Under the pieces are notes generated by a model. The model did no database searches. It worked only from the letters and a program-made list of their open reading frames with translations, and was not told the origin of the DNA. A DNA stretch of 64,000 nucleotides from Solobacterium sp. UBA3691 (lineage in GTDB: Bacteria > Bacillota_I > Bacilli_A > Erysipelotrichales > Erysipelotrichaceae): NCBI GenBank assembly GCA_002372175.1, contig DFIS01000071.1:49560-113559 (forward strand), read 5' to 3'. This document shows, in pieces, positions 48,818 to 58,246 of the stretch. Positions within the stretch are counted from its first letter, which is position 1. Each line of letters opens with the position of its first letter. The position numbers were made by a program, and so were the translations under genes.

Positions 48818-50218
48818 TTATAAACGAATCATTCTTGTACAGCAGGTATGGATCAGTTCACTGTCATGTGTCACCACAAGAACGGTTATTCCGCGCTCAC
48901 ATAGTTGTTTCAGCAGATCTGCAGTTTCCTGCATGTGCCTGTGATCAAGACCGCTTGTCGGTTCATCCAGCAGAATGATCTCTCTTTCTGAAGCCAGTGC
49001 GCAGGCGATCGCAAGACGCTGTTTCTGTCCTCCCGACAGACTCTGCGGATGTCTTTCCGCATAAGGTTTAAGGTCTAGACTCTGCAAGATACGTACAGCC
49101 TCTTCTTTGGCGTTTTGTTTTCCTTTCGGAAAGCTGATCAGCACCTCCTCCAGTGCACTTTCGGTAAAAAGCTGATCACCGGTCTCCTGCATGACCATGA
49201 AGCACAGTTTCTGTCTGTCCTTTCGTGCGTATAACTTCCCGTGATATTGCAGCGTTCCTCCTGCCTCTTTTTCCACGCCGCAGAAGCAGTTCAGGAAACT
49301 TGTCTTTCCCGCCCCGTTATACCCCGTTATTGCCGTGATCTCGCCAACTGCCAGATTCATTTCCTCTATATCCACCACCGGTTCTTTCTGTCCTGCATAT
49401 GTCAGCTTCAGATTTCTCAGTGTCATGACTTCATCTTCGTCACATACAGCCGGCAGATAAATTGAAAGCGGATCTTCAAAGTGATTGGTACGCAGACCAA
49501 GAACAGAAAGAGCTTCCGGAGTATACTTTTCTGCTTCTTCCTTCCGCAGGACTCTGTCTATTCTTCCTTCATGCATGATCACTGTTCTGTCAGTCAGATC
49601 CCAAAGCCAGGATATCCTGTGCTCTGCCGCAATGATCGTTTTTCCTTCTTTTTGCCAGGCGATGATCCGTTCCCTGAGTGCTTCCGCCGACCTGTGATCC
49701 AGATTTGCGGAAGGTTCATCCAACAGGATGATCTCGGTCCCGGCGACATCTGCACATGCACATGCGATCTTCTGTTTCTCTCCGTCGGAGAGACCGAAGA
49801 TATTCCTGTCCATCAGTTCTTCCATGCAAAAATCTTCCACAGTTCTGTCGATCCGTGCATAGATCTCCTTTTCCGGCATCCCGCGGTTTTCACAGGTGAA
49901 AGCCATTTCGCCTGTTGTATCCAGATTATAGAATTGACTGCGCGGGTTCTGATATACGACCGCCATCACTGAGGCTGTTTCGTACAGTTCGTAATCCTGT
50001 ATTCTTTTACCGTTGACCAGTATTTCCCCGCTGATCTCTCCTGTATAGTAATGCGGAATCAGACCGCTGATCATTCGCAGGATCGTCGTCTTTCCGCATC
50101 CCGAAGGTCCTGTCAGAAGGATAAATTCCCCTTTACCTATTTCCAGATCAATATCCGCAAGACTGTTTTCCGGCTGATCGGTACCATATCTGAAAGATAC
50201 ATGTCTGAATTCTATCAT
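48818..50218 (-). CDS. ECF transporter ATPase with two ABC domains
   Basis: A 466-aa duplicated ATPase that powers an energy-coupling-factor importer. First domain: Walker A LTGPSGCGKTT and signature LSDGEKQKIACA. Second domain: Walker A ITGYNGAGKTS and signature LSGGQKQRLAIA with IILLDEPTSGLDH. The start is the ATG at 50218, which shares ATGA with the EcfT stop; a longer frame upstream lies within EcfT. In many ECF systems the two ATPases are separate genes; here they are fused, as in YkoD/MptA-like proteins. It completes the set of S, T and A components. Confidence 0.92.
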   Translation of the reverse strand: MIEFRHVSFRYGTDQPENSLADIDLEIGKGEFILLTGPSGCGKTTILRMISGLIPHYYTGEISGEILVNGKRIQDYELYETASVMAVVYQNPRSQFYNLDTTGEMAFTCENRGMPEKEIYARIDRTVEDFCMEELMDRNIFGLSDGEKQKIACACADVAGTEIILLDEPSANLDHRSAEALRERIIAWQKEGKTIIAAEHRISWLWDLTDRTVIMHEGRIDRVLRKEEAEKYTPEALSVLGLRTNHFEDPLSIYLPAVCDEDEVMTLRNLKLTYAGQKEPVVDIEEMNLAVGEITAITGYNGAGKTSFLNCFCGVEKEAGGTLQYHGKLYARKDRQKLCFMVMQETGDQLFTESALEEVLISFPKGKQNAKEEAVRILQSLDLKPYAERHPQSLSGGQKQRLAIACALASEREIILLDEPTSGLDHRHMQETADLLKQLCERGITVLVVTHDSELIHTCCTRMIRL

Positions 50219-50949
50219 CCTGTTACCCCCGCACAGATCAGAACCCATGTCATAACTGTCAGACCTGAAAAGCCAAGCAAGACTATATCCTGTACGCGAA
50301 AGCCGATCCTGCATATATTAGTACGCCGTATCGGAGCTCCGAGTCCCCGGGTCAAAGCTGCCGCAGATAATTCTTCACCGACCCTTACACTTGATGTGAT
50401 CATCGGTACCAGCTGATATTCCAGTACTTTCTCAGGTTTCGTACCAGCGAGATAAATACCCCGCATTCGCATTGCCCGCCGTATGGAACGCCATTCTGCA
50501 CCGATCGTCGGAAACATGCGAAACATTACCGATACCGGAACCGTAAGTGTTTCAGGCACATGCATATGCTCCATGCCGCAGATAAACTCACTGACGGTAG
50601 TCGTAGAGATCAGGTAATCACCCATGACAACCGTAACGACAAAACGTGTAAGCATACCGCCGCAGAACAAAGCAATATGACGCAGTACACCCGGAAGATA
50701 CGGCATAACATAAAGCAATGCATAACCAAGCACAAGGATCACCAGTCCGCGCAGAAATCGTGTCCACTTTCTCTCTGCCAGAAGAAGCAGAAACGGCAAT
50801 GCGGATAAACAGGCTTTAATCGCTTTCATGCGGTCTCCGCCCAGGCCTCCCATCACGAATACTGCCAGAAGTGCTGTCAGAACAAGTTTGGTGCGCGGAT
50901 CAAGGAAAGCCCGGCGTTTATCCTGTGCTTCCCGTGATGAGTACGGCAT
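50215..50949 (-). CDS. ECF transporter transmembrane protein (EcfT)
   Basis: A 244-aa membrane protein with about six helices. The coupling motifs with Ala-Arg-Gly-like signatures are present as AMRMRGIYLAG and TRGLGAP, where EcfT contacts both ATPases. It starts at 50949, sharing a base with the stop of the S-component gene (TGATG). The loop LDPRTKLVLTALLAVFVMGG at the beginning is typical of the family. Confidence 0.9.
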   Translation of the reverse strand: MPYSSREAQDKRRAFLDPRTKLVLTALLAVFVMGGLGGDRMKAIKACLSALPFLLLLAERKWTRFLRGLVILVLGYALLYVMPYLPGVLRHIALFCGGMLTRFVVTVVMGDYLISTTTVSEFICGMEHMHVPETLTVPVSVMFRMFPTIGAEWRSIRRAMRMRGIYLAGTKPEKVLEYQLVPMITSSVRVGEELSAAALTRGLGAPIRRTNICRIGFRVQDIVLLGFSGLTVMTWVLICAGVTG

Positions 50950-51539
50950 CAGGCAAGTCCGGCTTTCTCAAAGTGCTTCTTCAGCAGCCGGCGTCCAAGC
51001 ATGCCGCCCAGCATACCGCATACAAAGCAGGATACCAGCAGTACCGGAGCCATCCACAGAGGCATCAGTCTCTGCACGGCATCAATATATGCCTGACCGT
51101 AATCCGCCCGCTGTGCGAAGTATCCCTCATAATCGGTAAACAGAGGCAGATAGTTCCCGAAGATCCAGAGACTGAACAGCGCATATGCCGTAACAGCTTT
51201 GCTGCCGCTTCTGTAATTGCCGCTCTTCAGGCACAGCTCAGCCAGAATACCTGCAATCGCACATGTCAGCAGCGGCCAGGGACCCATACCCGTTAAAAGC
51301 ATCATCACTCCCATGATCATTGCTGTGATCAGGACCATGCCCGGTTTCCTGACTTTCGTCAGAAACAGCATAAACGGTATACCGCCCAGAATCGGCACAA
51401 ATACCGAGAGAAGCGGCAGGAATATCGGAATCATGCCCAGCATTGCGACCGCAAACAGAATCACAAAGTATATCGCACCGTAAATACCAATATTGATCAG
51501 ATCTTTTCCGTTAAGCTTATTTGTATTGTTCATTCTCAT
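50949..51539 (-). CDS. MptD-family ECF substrate-binding (S) component
   Basis: A 196-aa membrane protein with six helices, of the MptD/Trep_Strep family. It begins KLNGKDLINIGIYGAIYFV, which is typical. The S component decides what the ECF transporter brings in. In this family the substrate is not settled; its gene is regularly found with two IrtAB-type ABC proteins, which suggests a metal chelate or heme-like compound. It lies six bases after the second ABC gene. Confidence 0.85.
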   Translation of the reverse strand: MRMNNTNKLNGKDLINIGIYGAIYFVILFAVAMLGMIPIFLPLLSVFVPILGGIPFMLFLTKVRKPGMVLITAMIMGVMMLLTGMGPWPLLTCAIAGILAELCLKSGNYRSGSKAVTAYALFSLWIFGNYLPLFTDYEGYFAQRADYGQAYIDAVQRLMPLWMAPVLLVSCFVCGMLGGMLGRRLLKKHFEKAGLA

Positions 51540-51545
51540 AACCTC

Positions 51546-53285
51546 CTATGCTCTGACTTTCCAGCTGGCAGCCTCACGCCGTTCACCAATAAAGTTCCTG
51601 TATATTCCATCCTGTTTCATCAATTCCTCATGTCTGCCCTGCTGGACGATCTTTCCGTGATCCACGACCAGGATCTGATCCGCGTGTTCAACCGTCCTCA
51701 GTCTGTGGGCAATCATGATCACTGTCTTTTCCTTTGTCAGCTCCTGTATCGCACTCATCAGTTCTTTCTCATTCTCAGGGTCGACATTCGCTGTTGCCTC
51801 ATCAAGGAAGATCACCGGTGCATCTTTCATCATTGCCCGGGCAATCGAAATACGCTGTTTCTCACCGCCGGACAAAGAAGCACCGCCTTCGCCGATCACC
51901 GTTTCATATCCCTGCGGAAGAGCCGTGATAAAGTCATGACAGGATGCTTTCTTTGCGGCTTTGATCACTTCATCCATAGGTGCTTCCGGTCTTCCGAAGC
52001 GGATATTATTGGCAATCGTATCATGGAACAGATATACATTCTGGAAGACAAACGAATAGTTCTTCATCAGTGCATCCATATCGTAGTCTCGGACATCTCT
52101 GCCGCCAAGCTTCACTGTACCGGCATCGGCATCCCAGAATCTTGCCAGCAGATTGACCAGCGTAGTCTTGCCGCCGCCCGAAGGGCCGACGATCGCAGTT
52201 GTCGTCTTCTCCGGTATTGTTACAGATATGCCGTCAATAATCTTTCGCGTATCATAGGCAAACTCCAGATCCTGTGCCTGTATATCATGTGCCGTTGGAT
52301 GTATATCTTCTCCCGTAATATCCATCTGCGGTGTCTCCAGGATCTCGGAAGCTCTCTCCACACTGACCTCCACTACTCTCAGCAGCGCCGAGTAGTTTCC
52401 GGCCGTTTCGAGACTGGCGTTAACGATAAATGCCGAGATCACCATGACAACCGCGGTCAATGTATCCATCGTTCCTGCACACCAAAATGCGCAGGAGAAA
52501 ACAATCATGCATACACCCGTGAGTTTAGCAATAAGATTCTGTAATGACATCATCGGGATCAGAGTCATCTCCATATCCGTATTGATCTGTACATTATCAT
52601 TGATTGCTTCATTCAGTTCTCTGCTCTTCTGTCCGGTCAAGTGATATGCCTTCACTTCAGCCATCCCCTGCAGATACTCCAGCACCTTCTCAACAAGCTT
52701 TTCATCCGCGCTGATCTTCGTCCCGGCAAGCTTACCGGCTGCTTTCTGAAGCAGACTGTTCGCCGCAAGGTAAACAGCGAAACCTGCCAGCAGAACAAGT
52801 GCGATACGGTAATCAAAGAAGAATATCATGACAATGATCAGTGTTGTTGTAAGCATGCCTTCACACACCAACATGACTACCCGTGTCGCAACGTTCTCCA
52901 GGTTTTCCATCACATTGGTCGTCACGGAAGTGATTTGACCAAGAGAGTTTTTGTTAAAGTATCCCATCGGCAGATACCGCATATGTTCGGCAATTTCCAC
53001 TCTCTTTTTCGCACATGTATCGTATCCTGCCTCTGTCTGCAGCATTGTGCTCCTGGCTTTGACCAGTCCTGCTCCGAGAATACTCACCAGCATAATGCCA
53101 AAACTAAGCAGGATGTCCCGGGTTTCCACACTGCCCCTGAGCAGCGCTCTGACCATACATGCGATTGCCGGTATCTTCAAGGCTTCAAAGAATGCCTGCA
53201 GAACTCCCAGAAGGATAGAAGTACGGAACTTACGGCGGTTTTCCTCACCGCAAAAATCAAAGAATCTGCGAATGATCTTAACCAT
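51546..53285 (-). CDS. ABC half-transporter, IrtB/YbtQ-like
   Basis: A 579-aa protein with six membrane helices (about 15-300) and a cytoplasmic ATPase: Walker A VGPSGGGKTTLV, signature LSGGEKQRISIARA, Walker B VIFLDEATAN and the H-loop MIAHRL. It probably pairs with the preceding half-transporter. Such exporter-fold pairs import ferric siderophores in IrtAB and YbtPQ, but most relatives export drugs. The start overlaps the first ABC gene by eight bases, which supports a heterodimer. Confidence 0.92.
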   Translation of the reverse strand: MVKIIRRFFDFCGEENRRKFRTSILLGVLQAFFEALKIPAIACMVRALLRGSVETRDILLSFGIMLVSILGAGLVKARSTMLQTEAGYDTCAKKRVEIAEHMRYLPMGYFNKNSLGQITSVTTNVMENLENVATRVVMLVCEGMLTTTLIIVMIFFFDYRIALVLLAGFAVYLAANSLLQKAAGKLAGTKISADEKLVEKVLEYLQGMAEVKAYHLTGQKSRELNEAINDNVQINTDMEMTLIPMMSLQNLIAKLTGVCMIVFSCAFWCAGTMDTLTAVVMVISAFIVNASLETAGNYSALLRVVEVSVERASEILETPQMDITGEDIHPTAHDIQAQDLEFAYDTRKIIDGISVTIPEKTTTAIVGPSGGGKTTLVNLLARFWDADAGTVKLGGRDVRDYDMDALMKNYSFVFQNVYLFHDTIANNIRFGRPEAPMDEVIKAAKKASCHDFITALPQGYETVIGEGGASLSGGEKQRISIARAMMKDAPVIFLDEATANVDPENEKELMSAIQELTKEKTVIMIAHRLRTVEHADQILVVDHGKIVQQGRHEELMKQDGIYRNFIGERREAASWKVRA

Positions 53286-55023
53286 TGTCCTTTACCTCCG
53301 TATGTGCCTTCCACATTGTTTCATACAACCCGTGATGACTAAGCAGTTCATCATGTGTGCCATGATCGCATATCTTTCCGTCCTGCACCACATAGATGCA
53401 GTCCGCATCCACGACCGTAGACAGACGGTGTGCAATCACGATCAATGTCTTTCCCTCCGTAAGCTTTGACACAGAGCGCTGTATCACAGCCTCGTTTTCC
53501 GGATCCGTATATGCTGTAGCTTCATCAAGGATCACGATCGGCGCCCCCTTCAGCATTGCTCTGGCAATCGAAATACGCTGCCTTTCACCGCCGGAAAGAT
53601 GCCCGCCCGAAGAACCGACAATGGTGTCATAGCCGTTTTCCAGGCTCATGATAAATCCGTGACATCCGCTCTGCCGGGCAGCTTCTTCCACCTCACGGTC
53701 TGATGCAGATGGTCTGCCGATACGGATATTTTCCCGAACACTCATATTAAACAAATAATTATCCTGAGAGACATACGCGATACGGTCTGCGTATAACTCC
53801 TGCGGTATCGACCGGATATCCTGCCCGCCAAGCAGAATACTTCCTGAAGAAACATCCCACAGTGATGCGATCAGCCTTGCAATCGTGCTCTTTCCGCTCC
53901 CCGACGGACCGACAAAAGCGATGAAACTCCCTTCAGGAATATCCATGGATACGCCATGAAGCACTTCTTTATCTTTGTACGCAAACCGTACTTCTCTCAG
54001 ACTGAGGTCATTTCCTGCCGGTACCTGACCCTTCTCAGGACGTTCCATCTCCGGTGCTTCCAGAATTGCCCGCACCTCCCCGAAGATCGTTCCCATGGTA
54101 CGGAAATCATCCGAGTAGCTCATCATCGTGATGATCGGTGTGATCACACCGACAGACAGAATAATGATGACGATGAAATCCTGCACAGACAGTGTTCCTG
54201 CTTTAACCAGCAGACCGCCGATCGGCAGTACACTGACCATCGTCGCCGGCATGATCACCATCGCAAATGTAAAGGGAATAATACTTGCCCTCATCCAGTC
54301 GATAAAACTGTGAGCCGCTTCATACGCATCGTTCACAAAACGGTCGTAACTGGACTTCGTCTTGCCAAAGACCTTGATCACCTGTATACCGTTGATATAT
54401 TCCACAGCTGTATCATTCAATGCTTTCGTAGCAGTAACCGTATGTTCGTAGAACTTCGCACTTCCCGCCATCATGAAGATGTAACAGGATAAACCTAGCG
54501 GCACTGTAGCCATGCTTGCCAGACCCATGCGCCAGTCGATCGTAAAGATATAGATCAGGATGATTACCGGAATCAGCAGGTTGGCAGTAAACTCCGGTAC
54601 GATATGCGCAAGTGTCGTCTCAATACTGTCGATCCTCTCAATCAACGTGTTCTTCAGGGCACCGGAACTTTGTTCAAGCACTGTTCCGAGAGGCATTCTT
54701 GTCAGCTTCTCCGTACAGTGCTTACGGATCTCTCCCAGTACTGCGAAAGTAGCCTTGTGGCTGGTTGCTGTAGACAGCGCATGACAGACGACCCTGCCAA
54801 GCCAGAACAGGCACATGACCAGACACCGGCTCAGATAGAATGACAGTTCTTTCTGATTGCTCATCAACCCCTGCACGATACTGATCACCGTAAAGTACGG
54901 AGCCAGTGAAAACGCAACTCCGATCACGGCCAAAATGACACTGAGCACATACTGTCCCCCATGGTCACCGGTCTGCCCCAACACCCACATAATGGGTGAA
55001 GAAGACTTCTGTTTCTCATCCAT
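53278..55023 (-). CDS. ABC half-transporter, IrtA/YbtP-like
   Basis: A 581-aa protein with an exporter-type membrane domain and ATPase motifs VGPSGSGKSTIA, LSGGERQRISIARA and IVILDEATAYTDPEN. The membrane part (FSLAPYFTVISIVQGL, GMASMATVPLGLS-like) is of the kind paired with MptD and EcfT genes. It is the first structural gene of the operon and has GAGGAGG before the ATG. An inverted repeat GTTAG-N6-CTAAC lies 39 bases upstream. Confidence 0.92.
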   Translation of the reverse strand: MDEKQKSSSPIMWVLGQTGDHGGQYVLSVILAVIGVAFSLAPYFTVISIVQGLMSNQKELSFYLSRCLVMCLFWLGRVVCHALSTATSHKATFAVLGEIRKHCTEKLTRMPLGTVLEQSSGALKNTLIERIDSIETTLAHIVPEFTANLLIPVIILIYIFTIDWRMGLASMATVPLGLSCYIFMMAGSAKFYEHTVTATKALNDTAVEYINGIQVIKVFGKTKSSYDRFVNDAYEAAHSFIDWMRASIIPFTFAMVIMPATMVSVLPIGGLLVKAGTLSVQDFIVIIILSVGVITPIITMMSYSDDFRTMGTIFGEVRAILEAPEMERPEKGQVPAGNDLSLREVRFAYKDKEVLHGVSMDIPEGSFIAFVGPSGSGKSTIARLIASLWDVSSGSILLGGQDIRSIPQELYADRIAYVSQDNYLFNMSVRENIRIGRPSASDREVEEAARQSGCHGFIMSLENGYDTIVGSSGGHLSGGERQRISIARAMLKGAPIVILDEATAYTDPENEAVIQRSVSKLTEGKTLIVIAHRLSTVVDADCIYVVQDGKICDHGTHDELLSHHGLYETMWKAHTEVKDNG

Positions 55024-55061
55024 AACTGATCCTCCTCATCACTATCAGTTAACAATACTAA

Positions 55062-55077
55062 GTTAGTGTTAACTAAC
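55062..55077. promoter_or_regulatory. TetR-type operator ahead of the transporter operon
   Basis: GTTAGTGTTAACTAAC: arms GTTAG and CTAAC with a 6-base spacer. The same arms and spacer length occur in front of the tetR-family gene at 55756. Confidence 0.7.
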
Positions 55078-55093
55078 CCTTAATAAAAGTTAT

Positions 55094-55117
55094 CGTCTGT
55101 CTCGGGCAAGACAGACG
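55094..55117 (-). terminator. hairpin after the TetR-family gene
   Basis: CGTCTGTCT and AGACAGACG form a perfect 9-bp stem with a 6-base loop. The following minus-strand bases are only moderately T-rich, so it may be a weak terminator. Confidence 0.5.
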
Positions 55118-55133
55118 TAATAAATATATTCAG

Positions 55134-55742
55134 TTATACACCCAGCAGCTGTTTCCAGCCCGGCAGGAAGAATACCTCCAGTGTATCCAGACACCGAAGT
55201 GCTTCTTCTTTCGAATAACCATGGATCACCGGCTCAAACATTGCCGATGTATACACACTAAGCAGAATATACAGTTCTTTAGCATCGATATGCTGAGGCC
55301 AGTAGCCCTTTTCTTTAAGCATCGGCATAAACATAATCATCAGTTTCAGCTGTTTCTCCGTCAGCGTATGCAGATAGTTCTCATATGCTGTTCCCTGTGC
55401 TTTGGTCAGAAGCAGCCTGTATTCTTCCATGTGAGGATAGATCAGATCTCTCATCATGTCGATCTCAGAATCATCCCAGAGATCGATCCTTCCTTCTTCC
55501 ATGGCAGTTATGCTTCGCTGAATATGTGCATCCATCCAGACATCGATCTTTTCCGCAGCGGGTTGTACAAGCATAGTGAACAGATCTTCCTTGTCCCTGC
55601 AGTGCCGGTAAAGCCCTGCCGCAGTCATTCCGCACCGTTCTCCGATACGCCGCATAGATGCTTTCTCAAAGCCATATGCCAGAAACTCTTCTCTGGCTGC
55701 TGCCAGAATCTTTTCGTGACTCTCTGTCTTTTCTCTGGGCAT
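55134..55742 (-). CDS. TetR-family transcriptional regulator
   Basis: A 202-aa repressor. The HTH is AREEFLAYGFEKASMRRIGERCGMTAAGLYRHC (starting near residue 17; the GFEKASMRRIGERCGMTA core is typical) and the rest is a helical ligand domain with Trp and His residues. It lies directly upstream of the transporter operon. The inverted repeat GTTAG-N6-CTAAC occurs just before its own start and before the operon, so it likely represses both. The ligand would be the imported compound. Confidence 0.9.
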   Translation of the reverse strand: MPREKTESHEKILAAAREEFLAYGFEKASMRRIGERCGMTAAGLYRHCRDKEDLFTMLVQPAAEKIDVWMDAHIQRSITAMEEGRIDLWDDSEIDMMRDLIYPHMEEYRLLLTKAQGTAYENYLHTLTEKQLKLMIMFMPMLKEKGYWPQHIDAKELYILLSVYTSAMFEPVIHGYSKEEALRCLDTLEVFFLPGWKQLLGV

Positions 55743-55755
55743 ACCCCCTCCGTTC

Positions 55756-55771
55756 GTTAGCCGTGTCTAAC
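55756..55771. promoter_or_regulatory. TetR-type operator ahead of the regulator gene
   Basis: GTTAGCCGTGTCTAAC: same arms and 6-base spacer as at 55062, 14 bases upstream of the regulator's ATG. This supports autoregulation. Confidence 0.7.
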
Positions 55772-55816
55772 CGAATGTTAACGTAATTAACTATCCCTGT
55801 CAAGATTTCTCAGGCA

Positions 55817-55841
55817 TAAGAAAGCCGCATTTCTGCGGCTT
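55817..55841 (-). terminator. terminator of the telA operon
   Basis: AAGCCGCA, TTTC, TGCGGCTT form an 8-bp stem; TTCTTATG follows on the minus strand. Confidence 0.75.
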
Positions 55842-55851
55842 ACTCTTTCCG

Positions 55852-57036
55852 TTAGTTTTTCGTAACGTCCTTTTCGATATCGATCTCGAGCAGTTTGTTG
55901 GACAGCTGATTCTCGATTCTGGCAAGCTCTGCCTCGGCAGCCTGTCTCTTCTGACGTCCGTCTTTCTGGATGGCGATAACTTCGTCCAGGGTAGCGATCA
56001 GTTCCTGGTTTGTATGCTGGAGTGTCTCCAGATCCACGATACCTCTCTCGCTCTCCTTGGCAACATCCACAGTAGCCTGATGCAGAGTCTCGGCATTCTT
56101 CTTCAGCAGTTCGTTGGTCATGTTGGTGACTTCGCGCTCTGCCTCCATGGCTTCCTTGGAGTGGCTGATACCGAGGGCCAGAACGATCTGGTTCTTCCAC
56201 AGCGGGATCGTATTGACCAGTGTGCTCTGGATCTTCTCTGTCATCAGCGTATCGTTATTCTGCAGCAGACGGATCTGCGGACCCATCTGTACGGATACCT
56301 GTCTTGTCAGTTCCAGATCATACAGTTTCTTCTCAAATCTGTCGCAGTACTGGCTGAGATCATTGGCAGCCTGTGCATCCTCGGGCAGACCGGACTTCTT
56401 TGCCTGTTCGATCAGGGCAGGAAGCTGTGTCTCTCTGACCTGTCTCAGTTTCTTCTTACCGGCAATGATATACATTGACAGTTCTTTTGTATTCAGCTGG
56501 TTTCTCTCATAGAGCTGATCAAGCAGGGCAATATCCTTTAACAGCTGGATCTGATGTTCCTCAAGAACAGCAGAGATCTTATCTACGTTAGCCTCTGCCT
56601 TGTCATATCTGGCCTTGAAAGAAGCAATCTTATTGGTGCCCTTCTTGAACATGCCGAAGAGACCGCCCTTCTTCTCTTCTTCGGTAGCGTCAAAGCCCTT
56701 CAGTTCCGTAACCAGATTGCTTAAGAGGTTGCCGACTTCACCGAGGTCCTTCGTTCTGACATTCTTCAGCGCTGTATCACTGAAGTCTGTAACTTTCTTC
56801 TGTGCAGCTGAACCGTATTCCAGGATCGTATTGGACTCTGTGATATCGATCTTTTCCGCAAAATCCGCTACTGTCTTTCTCTCTTCCGGTGTCAGCTTGG
56901 CGTCTTCATACATATCTTCGATCGTCTTCTGCTGCGGTGCTTCCTGTTCAACGATCTCAGGAGCTGCCTGTGTTTCTTCAGGAGACAGTGTCAGTGTGAT
57001 CTTCTGTCCCTGGGCCTGTGAATTATTCTCGCTCAT
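55852..57036 (-). CDS. telA: TelA-family (toxic anion resistance) protein
   Basis: A 394-aa cytoplasmic, almost wholly helical protein of the TelA family. Typical segments are TIPLWKNQIVLALG near 285 and the heptad-rich end. TelA relatives go with tellurite or lantibiotic tolerance and envelope stress; the mechanism is unclear. The start is the ATG at 57036 with AAAGGG before it; an upstream extension has no signals. It is the second gene after the 281-aa unknown protein. XpaC, the usual partner, is not visible here. Confidence 0.88.
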   Translation of the reverse strand: MSENNSQAQGQKITLTLSPEETQAAPEIVEQEAPQQKTIEDMYEDAKLTPEERKTVADFAEKIDITESNTILEYGSAAQKKVTDFSDTALKNVRTKDLGEVGNLLSNLVTELKGFDATEEEKKGGLFGMFKKGTNKIASFKARYDKAEANVDKISAVLEEHQIQLLKDIALLDQLYERNQLNTKELSMYIIAGKKKLRQVRETQLPALIEQAKKSGLPEDAQAANDLSQYCDRFEKKLYDLELTRQVSVQMGPQIRLLQNNDTLMTEKIQSTLVNTIPLWKNQIVLALGISHSKEAMEAEREVTNMTNELLKKNAETLHQATVDVAKESERGIVDLETLQHTNQELIATLDEVIAIQKDGRQKRQAAEAELARIENQLSNKLLEIDIEKDVTKN

Positions 57037-57151
57037 GATTATTATCCCTTTCACTCTACTCACAAAGTATAGCACAGCCTGCTGTCAAATATCTTAAAAA
57101 ACCATTATTCTGCAGGGTTTGCGGGCAAAGAAAAACACGGAATCTTCCGTG

Positions 57152-57997
57152 CTATTCTTCTGTTTCTGCTGTTTCTTCCTCAGCGGCTGTTTCCGGCGTG
57201 ATCCGCCACATTTCGCTGAAGCTCAGGAAGCTGATCTCATCCGCATTCAGTTTTGCCTGATTGCGCTGTTTCTTGATATTCCCCTCATGTACGGAATTCA
57301 GGATGTCCTTGTTTACCATATACTGAACATACAGAACTTTCTTCATCAGGAACCACTGAATAATATATCTGTAGATCGTCAGTGTTTTGTCTTCAATCAC
57401 CGAGAGCGTACGTGCAGCTTCATCCTTAAGATCATATGAAGCAGCGACCGCATCCCGTTTCAGGTCTTCATAGCCCGTAAAGTTCTCACGGTCAACTGCT
57501 CTCTGCAAAGCACCTGCCTTGCGTGTGAACAGATCATTGAAGACACTCACGATCTTCTCGGGCTTATCCGTGCAGACCGCCACGATGTCATTCTTGTTGT
57601 CGACCATGATGCCGCCCGGTTCTGTCATGCAGTAGTAGAAACCCTTGGCGTAGATATAACCATATCTGCTGTAAGGCACAACAAGCAGAGCTTTCTCCTG
57701 CTCATCTCTTGCGGCATACAGGATATAAGGGAAGTTCAGGACCCTGCCATTCAGTTTGAACACGTCTTTGTAACGGATGATCTGATTGCTGATGGCATCA
57801 CGGTTGATCATACTCTTTAGTCCAACGATTACCCTTACATTTGAATCCTGTTTACAGATGTTTGTAAAAGCTTCCCGCAGACTCGGGTCGAGCTCTTCAC
57901 TCACTTCCAGATAGTCTTCGAGATAACCGTTGAATGTACAATCCTCACCGTCGTGGCGGATATCTTTTTGTGCTTCCAATATCGTATAGATCGCCAT
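57152..57997 (-). CDS. unknown 281-aa protein upstream of telA
   Basis: I do not recognise a family. The protein starts MAIYTILEAQKDIRHDGEDC at the ATG at 57997, which has TTGGAGG before it. The N-terminal 180 residues look alpha/beta, and the C-terminus is helical (IYRYIIQWFLMKKVLYVQYM) with an acidic Glu/Thr end. No signal peptide or sure membrane helix is seen. It precedes telA on the same strand by about 115 bases. It might take the place usually held by XpaC, but the sequences are not clearly alike. Confidence 0.7.
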   Translation of the reverse strand: MAIYTILEAQKDIRHDGEDCTFNGYLEDYLEVSEELDPSLREAFTNICKQDSNVRVIVGLKSMINRDAISNQIIRYKDVFKLNGRVLNFPYILYAARDEQEKALLVVPYSRYGYIYAKGFYYCMTEPGGIMVDNKNDIVAVCTDKPEKIVSVFNDLFTRKAGALQRAVDRENFTGYEDLKRDAVAASYDLKDEAARTLSVIEDKTLTIYRYIIQWFLMKKVLYVQYMVNKDILNSVHEGNIKKQRNQAKLNADEISFLSFSEMWRITPETAAEEETAETEE

Positions 57998-58246
57998 GCC
58001 GTCCTCCAAAATATATATCGTATTTATTATATTTCCTATTGCGAATAAGTCCATATTAATTTGACACTAATATTTTTAGTGGGAACGTTGTTATCTGCTG
58101 TAATTATGCGGTTTTTGCATACACTCTGCGGGACTGTGACAGCCGCTTTATCTGCTGTGACATCCGTTATTTCCATCATTCTTTTGGCACGGATCCTGTT
58201 TTTATCCATGCGTTTGCTTTGCTCTGAATATGATAAGATAAGACAT
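57998..58246. other. divergent intergenic region before addB
   Basis: About 250 bases without a convincing gene. The plus strand has an open frame from 58061, in phase with addB, that would encode a very hydrophobic stretch (TLLSAVIMRFLHTLCGTV), but it has no ribosome site. The minus strand is also open over part of it. The region presumably holds both promoters. Confidence 0.5.
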
